In this document: positions 34,530 through 46,427 of the stretch, one piece after another | Layout of the letters: every line of letters starts with the position of its first letter | Numbering within the stretch: the first letter of the stretch is position 1 | Source of the DNA: Ilyonectria destructans | Lineage: Eukaryota; Ascomycota; Sordariomycetes; Hypocreales; Nectriaceae | Reading direction: 5' to 3' | NCBI GenBank assembly: GCA_020740775.1 | Contig: JAHEWK010000001.1 | Location: 3,534,001 to 3,598,000, forward strand | DNA length: 64,000 nucleotides | The notes under the pieces: generated by a model | Seen by the model: the letters and a program-made list of their open reading frames with translations, nothing else | Told to the model about the DNA's origin: nothing | Databases searched by the model: none | Program-made: the position numbers and the translations under genes

Positions 34530-35528
34530 TTGGCTTTTGGCAGACCCTGGTCCTTTGCCTTCGCCCAATCGAGCTGACGATTAGCCTTGCCACCGGGAAA
34601 CATCAAGTCACCTTCTTCTCATTGCCCTGTCTCTAATCTGATTTGCCTCTTGGACCTGGAGTCGGCACATCGGCGATCAATCTCCACAGATCCAGTCAGG
34701 GCCAGAGCATGCACACTCTTGCGCAGTAGTAATTTCCTTTGATTGACGACCTGCACCTCGAACCTGCACAAGGCATGCGCTCCGAGCCTATACTGCAAGC
34801 CTGCAAGAAGCCCGGGGACTTTCGTTAAGTTCATGTTGTCCAATTGAGATCGCATGCAAGGGTGACATCCTGGCGCGCTGCGTGGAGCGAAGCATCGAAA
34901 GAACATGTCCGTCAGCAACTAAGATGACGGCTCGAGCTGCCTGACTGACAGATGGGTCCAACGGTCGGCCGTTTAATGGAGTCTTAGGTAGCCGCTGCCT
35001 ACTGCCGTCGTATTTTGCTTTTGTCAGCTCCCGAGACACGAGCCCACGAATGTTACATCGACGTCTATCAAACCCATGATGCGCAACATTTCTGTCTGAT
35101 GTATCGCATCCGGAACTGCAGGGCCGTGGCATGATGTTGAATTGTTGGCCGCACCAACGCCATTACTCGGCCAGTCAGTAGTCAGGGTGCCACACCGATG
35201 TGCAAGGTACCTTGCCTCCACACACACTTACATGCTCATCCCTACACGACTGCTTCCCCGGGCCCAACGTCCGCCCACCTCCACTGCATCTTGGGAGGAT
35301 GCGATTTTTCCTTCTTTCGGCCCTTCGGTGCAGGGCCTGGGACGGCAAGTAATATTCCGTCCCCCATCATGCGAAGCCTTCAACAGCTCGGCCGAGTGAG
35401 ACGCCTTCCGTTGTCTCCTTTCTTTCAGCAAGGATCGACGCCGTAGCTGCGTTGGCCGAAGCGCGCCAGTATGGCTTAACCAGCAAACTAGATGTCTCAG
35501 TTTCTCTCGCAATGGTCTTCGGATCGCC

Positions 35529-35786
35529 TTATTTTGAGCAATCGAACCATGAGCGGGTACTGAGAATTGATGCAGCTTCCCCAGGTTCAACACCATGCCG
35601 ATTCATCTGCAAAAGCCCCTCTCCATCTCTTTCCCCGCATTCCAGTTTGGCTAGATCATCCAGCCTCTTTTCAACAAGCTCGGCATGAATATTGTCGACA
35701 AAAATGTTGTTCAACATGTGATATTTACGAGGTACTTTCTTCAGCATACGAAGCCACGCAACGCCACCCGCTGCTCCGAACCCCAT
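35529..35786 (-). CDS. Small hypothetical ORF, 85 residues
   Basis: Starts with a true ATG (MGFGAAGGVAWLRMLKKVP) and continues with a mixed, charged, helix-like sequence (NIHAELVEKRLDDLAKLECG). The amino-acid composition looks more protein-like than the surrounding frames, with a short Gly/Ala hydrophobic stretch at the start. I recognise no family. It has no clear splice partners and sits in the middle of a long gene-poor region, so it may be chance or a relic. Confidence 0.2.
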   Translation of the reverse strand: MGFGAAGGVAWLRMLKKVPRKYHMLNNIFVDNIHAELVEKRLDDLAKLECGERDGEGLLQMNRHGVEPGEAASILSTRSWFDCSK

Positions 35787-38700
35787 GAAAGCGATCCTCC
35801 CGTCCTGCCCATCCCTCTTTGCAAGACCGCTGCGCCGGGGAGGCGTCAGTCCCTGCTCAACGCCCTGAGTTGTGCGGTTGCACTGTTATGAGCACTTTAA
35901 CAAGGCAGGAACTGCTGGTCGGTGTTGGGTCGGCTCAGATACCCTTTTTTGGAAAACCCATGGTGTGTCATCTCCCAGCCTCAGATCTTCAAAGAAGTCG
36001 ACTGACACCGTGAACTTCCAGTTCTGTTATGCTGTCAATGGCCTAACAAACATCCAAAACCTCGAAAGTCGCAACTCCAGTCTTGCTTCACCCAAAAGAC
36101 ACCCATGCAGCCCATGAGGGAAAAGACACCACTCAAATTCTCTTTCTCCGGGAGTATCTCGGTGATCTAGAAGTTGTTGAGACCAAGTTGCCACACAGAC
36201 TTAGCAGAATGCAACCCTCCAGCCACGTCTGCCCCCCCTGCTGCTTCGTCGTGGCTGTCTGGGACGCATGTCAACATGTCAAATGCTTGTGAAGCACAAA
36301 AGACTGGATGGGACAGTGTTGACACAGACAATCAATGGAGCTAAAAGCATACCCTTCGTCTAAACCCCAGGCTGTCGGGACGGCTCTTCCAATTCGGCAC
36401 GCTATCTTTGATGCGGTTACAACCCTCCGGTGCTTAAAACCTGTTCCCCTAACCCTTTCCCCTGGCCTCGCCGGTAACCAGGGGCTTACTGACACAATGC
36501 AAGCACAACACTTAACGGTCACATCGCCTTCCCGCCAGTCTTCCCGCCAACCTTACCCGATGTGCCGAATGCAAGCGAGGTCGGGTAGGGTCGTGAGGGA
36601 GATATGAGCAAATATGAGGTTGTCCAAGAAGACCCGAAACGGGTCTAGACTATGCACCCTTGAGTACGATCAACGATTCAATCTGATGCCAATAGCATGT
36701 TGGTATCCTGGAGACACTACGGGCAATTCCCAAATCTACAACTGGGGTTCAGCTCAACAGTATCTCCATAGGGCTAGAGCGGATGCGATCATGGCCCCCC
36801 AATTGCTTGACATTAACGAATGAGAACTTAAGGCTTTTCCATCGAGATTGAATCTCCAGACAAAGGAAGCAAAGGACGCGGGGATGGGACATATCACCTG
36901 TTATGTTCCTGGGCAGGGCGAGGGACGAGGCCCTAGCAACAACCTGCATCTCTTGTGAACAACCCAGCAAATCGGATGGGGATGCCTCACCCGCCCGGTG
37001 CAACTCGAATCAGGTTAGAATCCAACATACCGGCTCCTGGAATTCATCCAGTCCGTAGCCGGACGTCTCAGCTCATGTCATATAGTTCGTCCGTAGTAAA
37101 GGATCTTACCTAGCTCGAGGCGAAAGAATACCGGTTCGCGCCGTCACGCAGCATTGAAACAGCCATCTTTTTTGGAGCCACGCAAGGACCAGACTTTGAG
37201 GAAGCGACGCTGAGCCGGGACCCATACCGAATATCGTCAAGAAGGCCAGGTAGTTGCAGCTTGGCTTGTTTCCACCTCAGGCGTGTTCGGTAAGGTAAGG
37301 TCATGGATGGCCCTACGCACGAGACTAGCTTCATTTGGCCCCAACTCCGAAATAGTTCACCACGATCACCCAAAGCCTCTTCTGGGCTCGGCGCGATTAT
37401 TCTCAGTCTCTTCTGCCCCTTGGCCCACTGCCTAAATCCCCGCAGTTTGCTTCTCCGCCGGCCCCAAGATCCATTGCTGCTTGTGAGGCCAGCACAAGTT
37501 AGGTTACGGGCAACGTGGTGATGAGCCCCATAGCCCTGGCAGCCATCTCCAAGCGGGATGAGCGCGTCGTCACCCGTGTCTCCGCCCACATGTTGCGCCT
37601 CGTCGAGGCAGGATAGCTTGCGATGTCATGCACTATCCCCTCCCCCTGAAGGCAAGAGGTGTGATGAACCCAGTGCAGCAAAGCTCTCTTGTGAAAAGTC
37701 GAACCTTGTAGCCACCGGAGAACAGGTCTCCTCTTCGGTCCTGCTCCGTGTGGCTGGATGCATCAAGCAGTTTTGGGACCCTTTGATCTGCTGCAGCCCT
37801 GTGCCCGGAGTATGGAGTATCCGTAGGTTAAACCAGGAACTCGATGGGTCCGGAGAACCATCCACAACTTCATCTCCCAAGACAGCCCTGTGGAGAGCCC
37901 CTCTACGCGAGGCCCCACTAGACGTGAGCAATGCGCTTGGAAGTAAGAGACTGGCCGGCGACATGTCGAAATCTGGAAGTTGGATCGGACGCGAAAACTG
38001 AGGCTCAGCCTGGCGCCGTGGCGAGTTGGGCTGCAATGGTGACATTCCAGCAGGTCCTTTACGTTTCATTTCTCGGGTTGCAACCCCGAATAGACAGTTC
38101 GGTCGCTTAATTAGCGGCCTCGCCGCGTTTGCCTGGGCGTTTCCCTCCGCCAGGTATTCCCTGTTGTTGCGGATTCGAACTTTTTGACAGCCTCAGGGCT
38201 GACGAACGACCAATAGATTGACCGAATATACGCAGGTCCTGTTTTAAGACTGGATGGTAATGCCTTCCAGTTCTGGTTTAATCTTGAGTATAGCGCAATT
38301 ATGCAAAACTCGACTGCTACAGCCGCCTGGTTCCTACAAGTTGGTGTAGACCTGCCGCTTCTGGACGCTTGTTCAGTACCTTTGTTATCTCAGGCCGGAG
38401 ACGATCGACCAACAATTCAGTATGCATTTTTCTACCCGTACCCTGCCTGACTCGTCTTCGACCAGGGATGTCATAAAGAACGCATCCCGACCCGGCGCTG
38501 TTCCGAATGGATGTCCACATATCCGAGTTCTGGGGACAGCATGTCCATACATATGCTGCTATCAAACTATATCTTCCCGCCGTCATATAGCCAAGGATTA
38601 CAGTGCACAAGGGAAACATTCTAGAAGTGGTACCGGGGTCCAGCAAAAGAAAAAACATGCGTTCCTCATACGACCGGCGCGCTGCAAAACGCCTCTCCGT

Positions 38701-39542
38701 TGGGAGGCGTCCTGGTCGTAAGACCGTGCGGGGGTTCAGCACGCGTATGTCGGCACGCTCGAGCCAAGCCACCCAGGTGTCGGAACATGGATGTAATCCT
38801 GCGAACCGCTAGAACGGTAGGAATGAAGTTTGATGGCGGGAAGGATTTACTCGCGTGCCTGTGAGGATTCGTGGTGGCTCGTGATGTGTAAGTGATGTTA
38901 CTTGAGCTAAAGGTCGTAGGCCATCGATGCGAACAAGGGTAGTCCTGGAATCCAAAATGTGTGTCTAAGACGGAAAACCCAGATTTAGTCACCAAGATGT
39001 CTTGATATCTGGAAATTATATTGGTTTTGGTGGTCAGCCCGAATTTCGGCGACAATTCATCCTCGTCAGTTTGTCTAGTGAGACTATAGGGTAGGTCCTA
39101 GACAAATTCCACACCTACTCGTCACATCTTAAAAAAAATAGCATGCGATTGACGATGACGAGTTCCCAATGATAAGCCCTGCTATTCTCTATGGTCGGTT
39201 TTTTAATCATTGTATACTGATATTTTACACTTTTCCCAAGTTTTGAACCATCACACATGGGGGTTCATCATGATGCAAGAAGCTAATCCTACCCCGCCGT
39301 CTGATAAATTTTCGCATTTTTGACGTTTCGAATGTGAACCTTCCAACCCACCTCATTCTATCAAACAAGTAGATCGGGTTGAAACCCAGATCCGACAACC
39401 GACTCACCTGATCGAAAAGCCCCGAAACCGCAACATTATCATCCGGGCACACACTCAACGAGGAGCGGGCGTCGTTACATCCCACCCTGTACCTTTACCC
39501 CACTACGCGACTTCTACCCTCCAGATTCCAGATCGACTCATC

Positions 39543-40486
39543 ATGGCTGCCCCCCTCCAGACCTCTTGGCAGCTTCAGACAGCAGAAGGGGAACCCAGTG
39601 CAGTGGTACGCGTGAGGAACCTCCAGTCTGTCATCCAGGGTCCCCAGGATGCCTGGGGCCGCCCTGGCAGACCGCAGCCTATGTTCATCTCTGCCGAGGT
39701 CTCCCTTGCACAACCTTTTGGTTCATCATCCTCGGCAGATGTGGTGGCGCCGGACACTGTGCATTATGGATTGCTTAGCAAGGCAATTCTTGCCACGCTC
39801 GGGCGTCTAGAGACACAGGCAGCTGCGGGCGAAGCTTTGTCTCTGCATGGCGTCCTAAGCAGTATCTGGTCGGACCTCACAGGCTTTGACACCTCGGGAA
39901 CGCCGGCGCCCGCCAACAAGAAAGGGGCTTTCTTGAATATGAGTTACATCCGCCGACTATCTGTGTCAGTTTTCTTGACAAAGGCATCGCTTCTGGGAAG
40001 CGGAGTCAACCTTTCTGCGTCGGCCGTGTTTCAAGAGTCATCCATGCAAGCGAGGGGCCTGACACTCACCCTCCAAGGACTGAGGGTGCCAACCCTCATC
40101 GGGGTTAATGACAACGAACGAACGGCCAAACAGATAGTCGTGGCAAACATCGGCATTGAAAAGTACCGGAACGACAAGGATGAGTATGCTCCGCTCGAAG
40201 CGGTGGTGGTTGATGTAAGTGCAGCAGAACACGTCGACACGGCATATGAAGTAACTGACTTTTCCTACAGGCTATGACTAAGTCGTCATATGAGACTTTG
40301 GAGGCGCTGGCAACCGATGTTGCGTCCCACATGACGAATTACCTGAGGTCGAGTCACGGAGACTCTACAAGCACACTCCCTTGGCATCTTCAGATTGGGT
40401 TGGAGAAGCCGACAGCGGTTCCGTTTGCGGATGCGGCTTGCGTGGAGCTGAGGACGAACACCGACGATGTGATCAAGTCATTGTGA
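39543..40486 (+). CDS. Dihydroneopterin aldolase (FolB)-domain protein
   Basis: Resembles the fungal FolB/dihydroneopterin aldolase family of the folate pathway (conversion of 7,8-dihydroneopterin to 6-hydroxymethyl-7,8-dihydropterin plus glycolaldehyde). Exons 39543-40214 and 40271-40486 join in frame to 295 residues. The first part, AVVRVRNLQSVIQGPQDAWG with later AEVSL and VHYGLLSKAI, fits one FolB-type domain (about residues 20-150). A second, weaker one could span about 155-280 (LTLTLQGLRVPTLIGVNDNE, EAVVVD, ETLEALATDVASHM). Unlike yeast Fol1, no pyrophosphokinase or pteroate synthase domain follows. Whether it is a working aldolase or a regulatory relative is open, since I could not place the catalytic Lys and Glu with confidence. 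It is tail to tail with gig1, 159 bp apart. Confidence 0.75.
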
Positions 40487-40645
40487 CACACATGAATCTC
40501 AATCAAAGAAACGGAAACAAGCTCTGTTTGACGCGCCGATTATGTGACTGTGCTCCCCAATTCTCACCAAGTATACCTGCCATGACTCCCCAATGCAAAC
40601 TTTCTACCGCATCACCATTAACGAGCCTAGTTCTAAACCATGAAA

Positions 40646-41372
40646 CTAATTATCAAACACCTTCCACTGTGGAATGTCACCGTTGGTGACGGAGCGGATG
40701 AAGTCGGGATCAGGGTTGAACAGCATGACATGGAAGTGTTCCACGGCACCAACCGACTTGAGGCCACGCCAGTTCTTGAACCAGATAATCTGTTCAAGTC
40801 AGTCCCTGGACCAACGGCAATTAAAACAATGTGAGAGTGCTTACCTGATCATCGGGCACATGGGATCTAAACGTCTTTGTCACGAAGTCATCAATCTCCT
40901 TCCGAGACTCGTCGGTGAGATCTCCCGTAACGGCGTCCTCCTCGAAGAAGAACTTGGTCCAGACAACCAAGTGGACAATGCGAGGGTCAATGCCATAGGG
41001 CCAGTCGTTGACGAGGATCTTGATGTCATCTTCGAACTCGAAGGGCCGGCCACGGGCCCGTACGGGAGCCTTCCACTGGAGGCGCTGGTTGAGGACGAAA
41101 TCGGCGACGCTACCGTAGGTTCTGGCAAGATTGAACGTGTAGGCCCTGTAGCGACGCAGCTTAGAGGGCACTCGCTGGAAGTGGTCGAGTTTGTTTGCCT
41201 TGGTGATCTGGCAGACCTCATCCCAGGTGAGGATGTGATAGTCGCAGTCTGGAGTGGAAAGGATACTGAAGTCCTTTTCGGAAACGTTGAGGAGGAAGTC
41301 GGGACAATCGACCACTCTATCCGGTCCGGGGACGTTGACTTGCCAGTACGGCAGGGCAATTTGGTCGCCCAT
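40646..41372 (-). CDS. gig1: Gig1-like protein (DUF3605, N-acetylglucosamine-induced)
   Basis: Belongs to the DUF3605 family, whose named member is the Candida N-acetylglucosamine-induced protein Gig1; biochemical activity is not established. Exons 41372-40845 and 40789-40646 join in frame to 223 residues, a usual length. Hallmarks are YHILTWDEVCQITKANKLDH, FQRVPSKLRRYRAYTFNL, YGSVADFVLNQRLQW, ILVNDWPYGIDPRIVHLVVW and IIWFKNWRGLKSVGAVEHFH. The last comes from the short second exon and ends near the stop. No signal peptide or membrane helix is seen, so it is probably soluble and intracellular. The ATG chosen opens the frame well before the first conserved block. Confidence 0.9.
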
Positions 41373-44272
41373 GGTGGTGAATTCGTAGGCGATATGTATC
41401 AGAACGCTCTTGGCAGAGGTGCGGTTGACGGCTTATCTGGCTGGGGTCAGATGCGGAGTGATGGCAAACACGTCCCCTTTCAACGGGTGCGAGAGCCAGC
41501 TACTGAATACGACGGGACCCGGGGATTAAGAGATCACAAAGGCCGAACAAAGAGATTGCCAGGGCTATGGCGGACTCGTTTGGGGCCGTTTTATCACGAT
41601 GGCGTCGAGGTGGACGAGGCGTGAAGCTTTGTTAGGGGAACGGCGTGGGGAAAGTATCATAAGCAGGTGGCTGAAGTCATGGCGGGCACCTGCTAACTCG
41701 ACCCTGGTCTGACAGCATCTCGGGCGGAACGACGGCATCTTCTCGTCGCAACATGGTGATACTGCATTTCTTTGCACAACTCTGACGATGAATGCCCTCA
41801 TTCTATGTCGCAGATTGCTCCCCACAAGTGCCAAGAAGTGGACGACGGTGCCTCGAGCACTGGTACCATGCTGCCCAACTAAAGAACGACCAAGCTCAGG
41901 ACCAAGACTGAGACCCATCTGCAGCCCTGTGGGGGATGCTTTCGGGGCCGGGCACCTCCACCCACGGCGCACGGGAAGGCCCTGTGGCGGGCTTTTAGCC
42001 ACTGAACTGCAGGGTAAGTTACGCACATCGATTAGCTGCCGTAGTCGACAGGACGGAGCAGAAGACGCCTGCAAAACCGTTGAGGCACATCAACAGCGTC
42101 TAGGACGGTCCAGACGGAAACAATGACACATGACGGAAACTATATATAATGGCATCCTTTAAAGGGGTAATTCTTCGTATTGCAATGCCTCCATGTCCAC
42201 GGGCGTCGCCTAAGAAATGTGTCTGGTTTAGAAAGAAGATTGGGGGTGGGCCTGTGTCACAAAACACATCTCGACTGCTAGATGCCTAACTCGCTATGCA
42301 GGGCGGGCTAGACATTAGACCGACACTTGATCTTGCGTCCAATGCTGTGCCCACGTGGCGGGAGGCAAGGGATTGGAGAGGTTAGGGATATATCCGTCAT
42401 GTGCAGCGGTATCAAGTTGCGCTTGCACGCAGGTCAATCTGTGCCGTCGGAGGTTTTCATGCCTAGGCGTCTACGGATCGGAACGGGACGGCCTGGCCTT
42501 TGGGATTATTTTCACCGGGCTCGGTTGCTTCATCGCTTCATCGATGTCCCGGCCACCCATCTCCCTTTGCTCGCGGGCACCTTGACAGCCGTGATGGGGG
42601 CGCCCATGTGAGGAATGAAATCGCCCCCTTTCTCTCGTTTTCCTGCTTGGCCCGGAGATAGTTCTGAGCATCTCGCAGGGATCGCCCGATTGAAGATTGC
42701 ACCAAAGCCGCCACCAAATATTCGGGGGCGCAATGGCAACGAATTGTACCTTGGGGCGACCTCAGCCACCGGGCCATACGGCGCCGCCGCCCAGGTATCG
42801 CCATGTCCCTCGCCATGACGGCGACGGGACGAGCCCACTCCTCATTTCGCTGAGCGAGAGACCCCATCTGGCGGAGCTCCAGAGCGTGCCACACCGGGCC
42901 AATTGTGGGTGCCAGATATCCAGAGCTGCCCTCTTTGTCGCAGTGGTTTCTAAATTTTGTTGCCCGTCCCCTGTAGTTGTCGTACGCACGGGGCCCAGGA
43001 TCCAAAGCTTTTGCGAAGCTTGGGGGAGGAGCTTGGGGCACCCATGGGACGTGCTAGGCGGTGGGCTACATCGTACTTTGGTGTTGGGCGCTTTTGGTGG
43101 CTTGCGGGCCCAGGCTGTTGGGCCCCATTGTTTCTGATGACACCTGTACCAAACCTGAACAGAATGGAACTATGAGGTTAGGCCAACGGTTATCCCGATG
43201 TACTTGGTATGGGCTGTGTGATTGTGTGATTGTGTGATGGTGTGCGAGAATATGTGGCAAAGGCGTTAATTATCCGGGACGAGGTAGCAGCGAGCAAGAG
43301 GGATATTCTGAATTTTGCTCATGATCGGCTATCATGATGCAGCGAGGCGTAGTTTGGGCTGCTGCAGCTTCGTCGATTGATGCTGATATCCACCTCGACC
43401 ACCTCGCCCCGGACATGATCCGTCCACCCAAACCCACATCTATTACTATCTATGGACCACGACCCATGTGCCCATCTCACGAAACCGCCTCTAATCATGA
43501 GTTCACCGTGGTAGAGAGCGGTCGGCAACGGTAGACAGAGAGGGTCGACAATGGGAAGAAGCCAGGGGTCCTGGCCCGTTGCCACGCCACAGATGGTTGT
43601 GAGCGGTGGGGTGGCTCCCCAGGTCGCGAAACCAGAAATTAGCCATTACGACGGGCAAGAATCCAACGGAGGCGAGAGGAGGGGAGGGAGAACCAGCAGA
43701 TACGATAAAAAGGGACACAGCGGCATCCACTCTCCCTCTGCCTGCCCAAGCGCTCCCGATTCTCCCTGCTTCCCTCACCCCTTTCGCCTCTTTTGCTCAG
43801 CGCGAGTGTGAAGTTCTCGAACTTGATTTGGTGAGTAGCCTCCATTCCCGCACACCACCCCAATGAGCCGGCCGCGGCGAGACATTTGCAATTGTAAAAG
43901 CGCCCGACGAACGGGGTGGCAAAAAAAATTGCAATTCCAGGCGACGTTGCCAGCTAGCGCCAGAGCTAACAGCATTTGCCAGACCTAAATAAAAAAAAAG
44001 ATTGAAAAAGGAGACGTCCTTGATAAACTGCTGCTAGATTTCCCGCCTCCCCCAGCTGCAGCTCCCTAGCCCCATCCTTGCGAAGCTCGCTCAACCACCC
44101 CCACCAAACCCATCGCCGCCCCGCACTCGCCTCCTTACCTCATTCCTCCTACCGCTTCCTGACCGTACTTCACCTCGACAAACCTCCTCCCAACATCATC
44201 TCCGAGTGAATCTCGCTCGCTATCACTTTCTTCGAACCCGTCTGAATCCCATCCACGTCCTCGTCCTTCACA
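41373..44272. other. Intergenic region between gig1 and UGP1
   Basis: Divergent promoter region of 2.9 kb. The last 250 bp before 44273 are pyrimidine-rich and resemble a UGP1 leader. A short GTGTGATT repeat is at about 43215-43246. Frames at 41565-42074 and 42530-43041 (-) are compositionally biased and unsupported. Confidence 0.5.
43215..43246. repeat. TGTGTGAT short tandem repeat
   Basis: Three copies of the octamer TGTGTGAT with a decaying fourth. Non-coding. Confidence 0.8.
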
Positions 44273-46427
44273 ATGGCTAGTGCAATCAAGAGCGCGCTGC
44301 CGTCGCACCTCAAGCCGCCGCAGGACCAGGAGGCCGTCTTTGAGCGCCGCCATGGCAAGACTCGTAGCCACATGGCAAGTATACCCCGTACCCCAAGTCC
44401 CCCAAGATACCCCTTGATCCGCCACGAATGCCCGCAAAAGTTGCCATGACGCTTTGGACCTGTATTGAGCTCTGAATATCTGCTGGCACTGTACGGGATG
44501 GATGTTGCTCTGGCTGCCACTGGGGGCGCATTGCGAGACTGAGGAGCTTTCACAAGCTCTTCTAGAGGCGTTGAAATCCCGGCCTTGGCAAAACGCACTA
44601 GGGAAAGTCGAGCAGCGAGCTTTTTTCAGCAATCTGTCAACCATCGCGTTGCGAATGTTCTGAGCAATAGAGAGTTTCGTCCGGCGTGGTGCAGCATCTG
44701 TTTACATCCTGACCGCCAACTTTGGGCGTCTACGTGGCAGCGTCATGGCCCCGTCCATCACAACACATGCACTGCAACACTGCTTTCCGCTGCACCAACC
44801 CTTTTACAACGCAAGATGAATCAGAACACTAGCTAACCTGTTATACCTAGGCCTTTGAGAACACCTCTACCAATGTCGCCGCCGCCCAGATGCGAAACTC
44901 CCTGACCAACCTCGCCGAGTCGGTCAAGGACCCCCAGCAGAAGAAGGCAAGTCTGCCACGATAACAGGTTTCGACCGACCAGGGCTAACCTGATAATCCT
45001 ATAGCTGTTTGAGACCGAAATGGACAACTTCTTTGCCCTGTTCCGACGATACCTCAACGACAAGGCCAAGGGCAATGCTGTGTATGCTTCACCCTAGAAT
45101 GCCGATATAAGGGGATGATAACTAACAAGCACATAGTGACTGGGACCGCATCGCCCCTCCCGCTCAGGGACAGGTCGTTGACTACGAGGACCTTGCCAAC
45201 ACCGAGTCCGTTCAGTTCCTCAGCAAGCTTGCCGTCCTCAAGCTCAACGGTGGTCTGGGTACCTCCATGGGTTGTGTCGGCCCCAAGTCCGTCATCGAGG
45301 TCCGTGACGGCATGTCCTTCCTCGATCTCTCCGTGCGACAGATTGAGTTCCTGAACCGCACCTACGACGTCAACGTTCCCTTTATCCTGATGAACTCGTT
45401 CAACACCAACGATGACACCGCCGCCATCATCAAGAAGTACGAGGGTCACAACGTCGACATCTTGACCTTCAACCAGTCCCGATACCCCCGAATCTACAAG
45501 GACTCCCTGCTGCCCGTCCCCAAGGACTACGACTCGTCCATCACCGAGTGGTACCCCCCTGGTCACGGTGACATCTTCGAGTCGCTGTACAACTCTGGCA
45601 TCCTGGACAAGCTCCTGGAGCGCGGCATTGAGATTATCTTCCTGTCCAACGTCGATAACCTGGGCGCCGTTGTTGATCTGCGAATCCTCCAGCACATGAT
45701 GGAGACCAACGCCGAGTACATCATGGAGTTGACCAACAAGACCAAGGCCGATGTCAAGGGTGGTACCATCATCGACTACGAGGGCTCGGTCCGCCTGCTG
45801 GAGATTGCTCAGGTCCCCAAGGAGCACGTCAACGAGTTCAAGTCGATCAAGAAGTTCAAGTACTTCAACACCAACAACCTGTGGCTCAACCTCAAGGCCA
45901 TCAAGCGGGTGGTGGAGAACGATGAGCTCGAGATGGAGATCATCCCCAACGGCAAGACGATCCCCGGTGACAAGAAGGGCGAGTCGGACATTTCCATTAT
46001 CCAGCTCGAGACCGCCGTCGGTGCGGCCATTCGCCACTTCAAGAACGCTCACGGTGTCAACGTGCCCCGCCGACGCTTCTTGCCCGTCAAGACCTGCTCT
46101 GACCTGATGCTGGTCAAGTCTGATCTTTACACGCTCAAGCACGGCCAGCTCCAAATGAGCGCTGCCCGCTTCGGTGATGCTCCTCTCATCAAGCTTGGTG
46201 GTGACTTCAAGAAGGTTTCCGACTTCCAGAAGCGAATCCCCTCAATCCCCAAGGTCCTGGAGCTTGACCACCTTACCATCACTGGTGCGGTGAATCTGGG
46301 CCGCGGTGTGACGCTCAAGGGCACGGTCATTATCGTTGCCACCGAGGGTAGCACCATTGACATTCCCCCAGGTTCCATCCTGGAGAACGTCGTCGTGCAG
46401 GGTAGCTTGCGTCTGCTTGAGCACTAA
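44273..46427 (+). CDS. ugp1: UTP-glucose-1-phosphate uridylyltransferase
   Basis: Cytosolic enzyme making UDP-glucose from UTP and glucose 1-phosphate, the glucosyl donor for beta-glucan, glycogen, trehalose and glycosylation. Exons 44273-44374, 44851-44946, 45005-45081 and 45137-46427 join in frame to 521 residues, a normal eukaryotic UGPase length. The nucleotide-binding loop [16 protein letters not shown] lies near residues 127-142. Further family blocks are [35 protein letters not shown] and the beta-helix C-terminus [19 protein letters not shown]. Two introns (44375-44850 and 44947-45004) begin with GCAAGT rather than GT and end with AG; shifting to the nearby GT breaks the frame in both cases. 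The third uses GTATGC. The first intron, 476 bp, is long for this genome. Coding usage is strongly C-ending, which suggests high expression. Confidence 0.97.

Larger units (their letters stand above)
30871..39542. other. 8.7-kb gene-poor region
   Basis: The largest gap in the window. I found no frame with a recognisable domain or a convincing exon chain. Candidates that look least random are a minus-strand ORF of 85 codons (35786-35529) and two antiparallel 147-codon ORFs at 37558-38001 (+) and 38069-37626 (-). The part next to 30871 should hold the receptor promoter, and the part next to 39542 the FolB promoter. Small repeats occur at 33531-33570 and 34496-34529. No terminal repeats, transposase or reverse transcriptase motifs were recognised. 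Confidence 0.45.

Noticed and set aside
38165..38185. Possible tRNA B box (GTTCGAATCC on the minus strand)
   Set aside because: The flanking bases do not form a T stem, and no matching A box or acceptor stem lies at the right distance.
45054..46154. 366-codon minus-strand ORF rich in Leu, Val, Asp and Gly
   Set aside because: Antisense to the highly biased UGP1 main exon; its repetitive composition is that of a codon-bias shadow.
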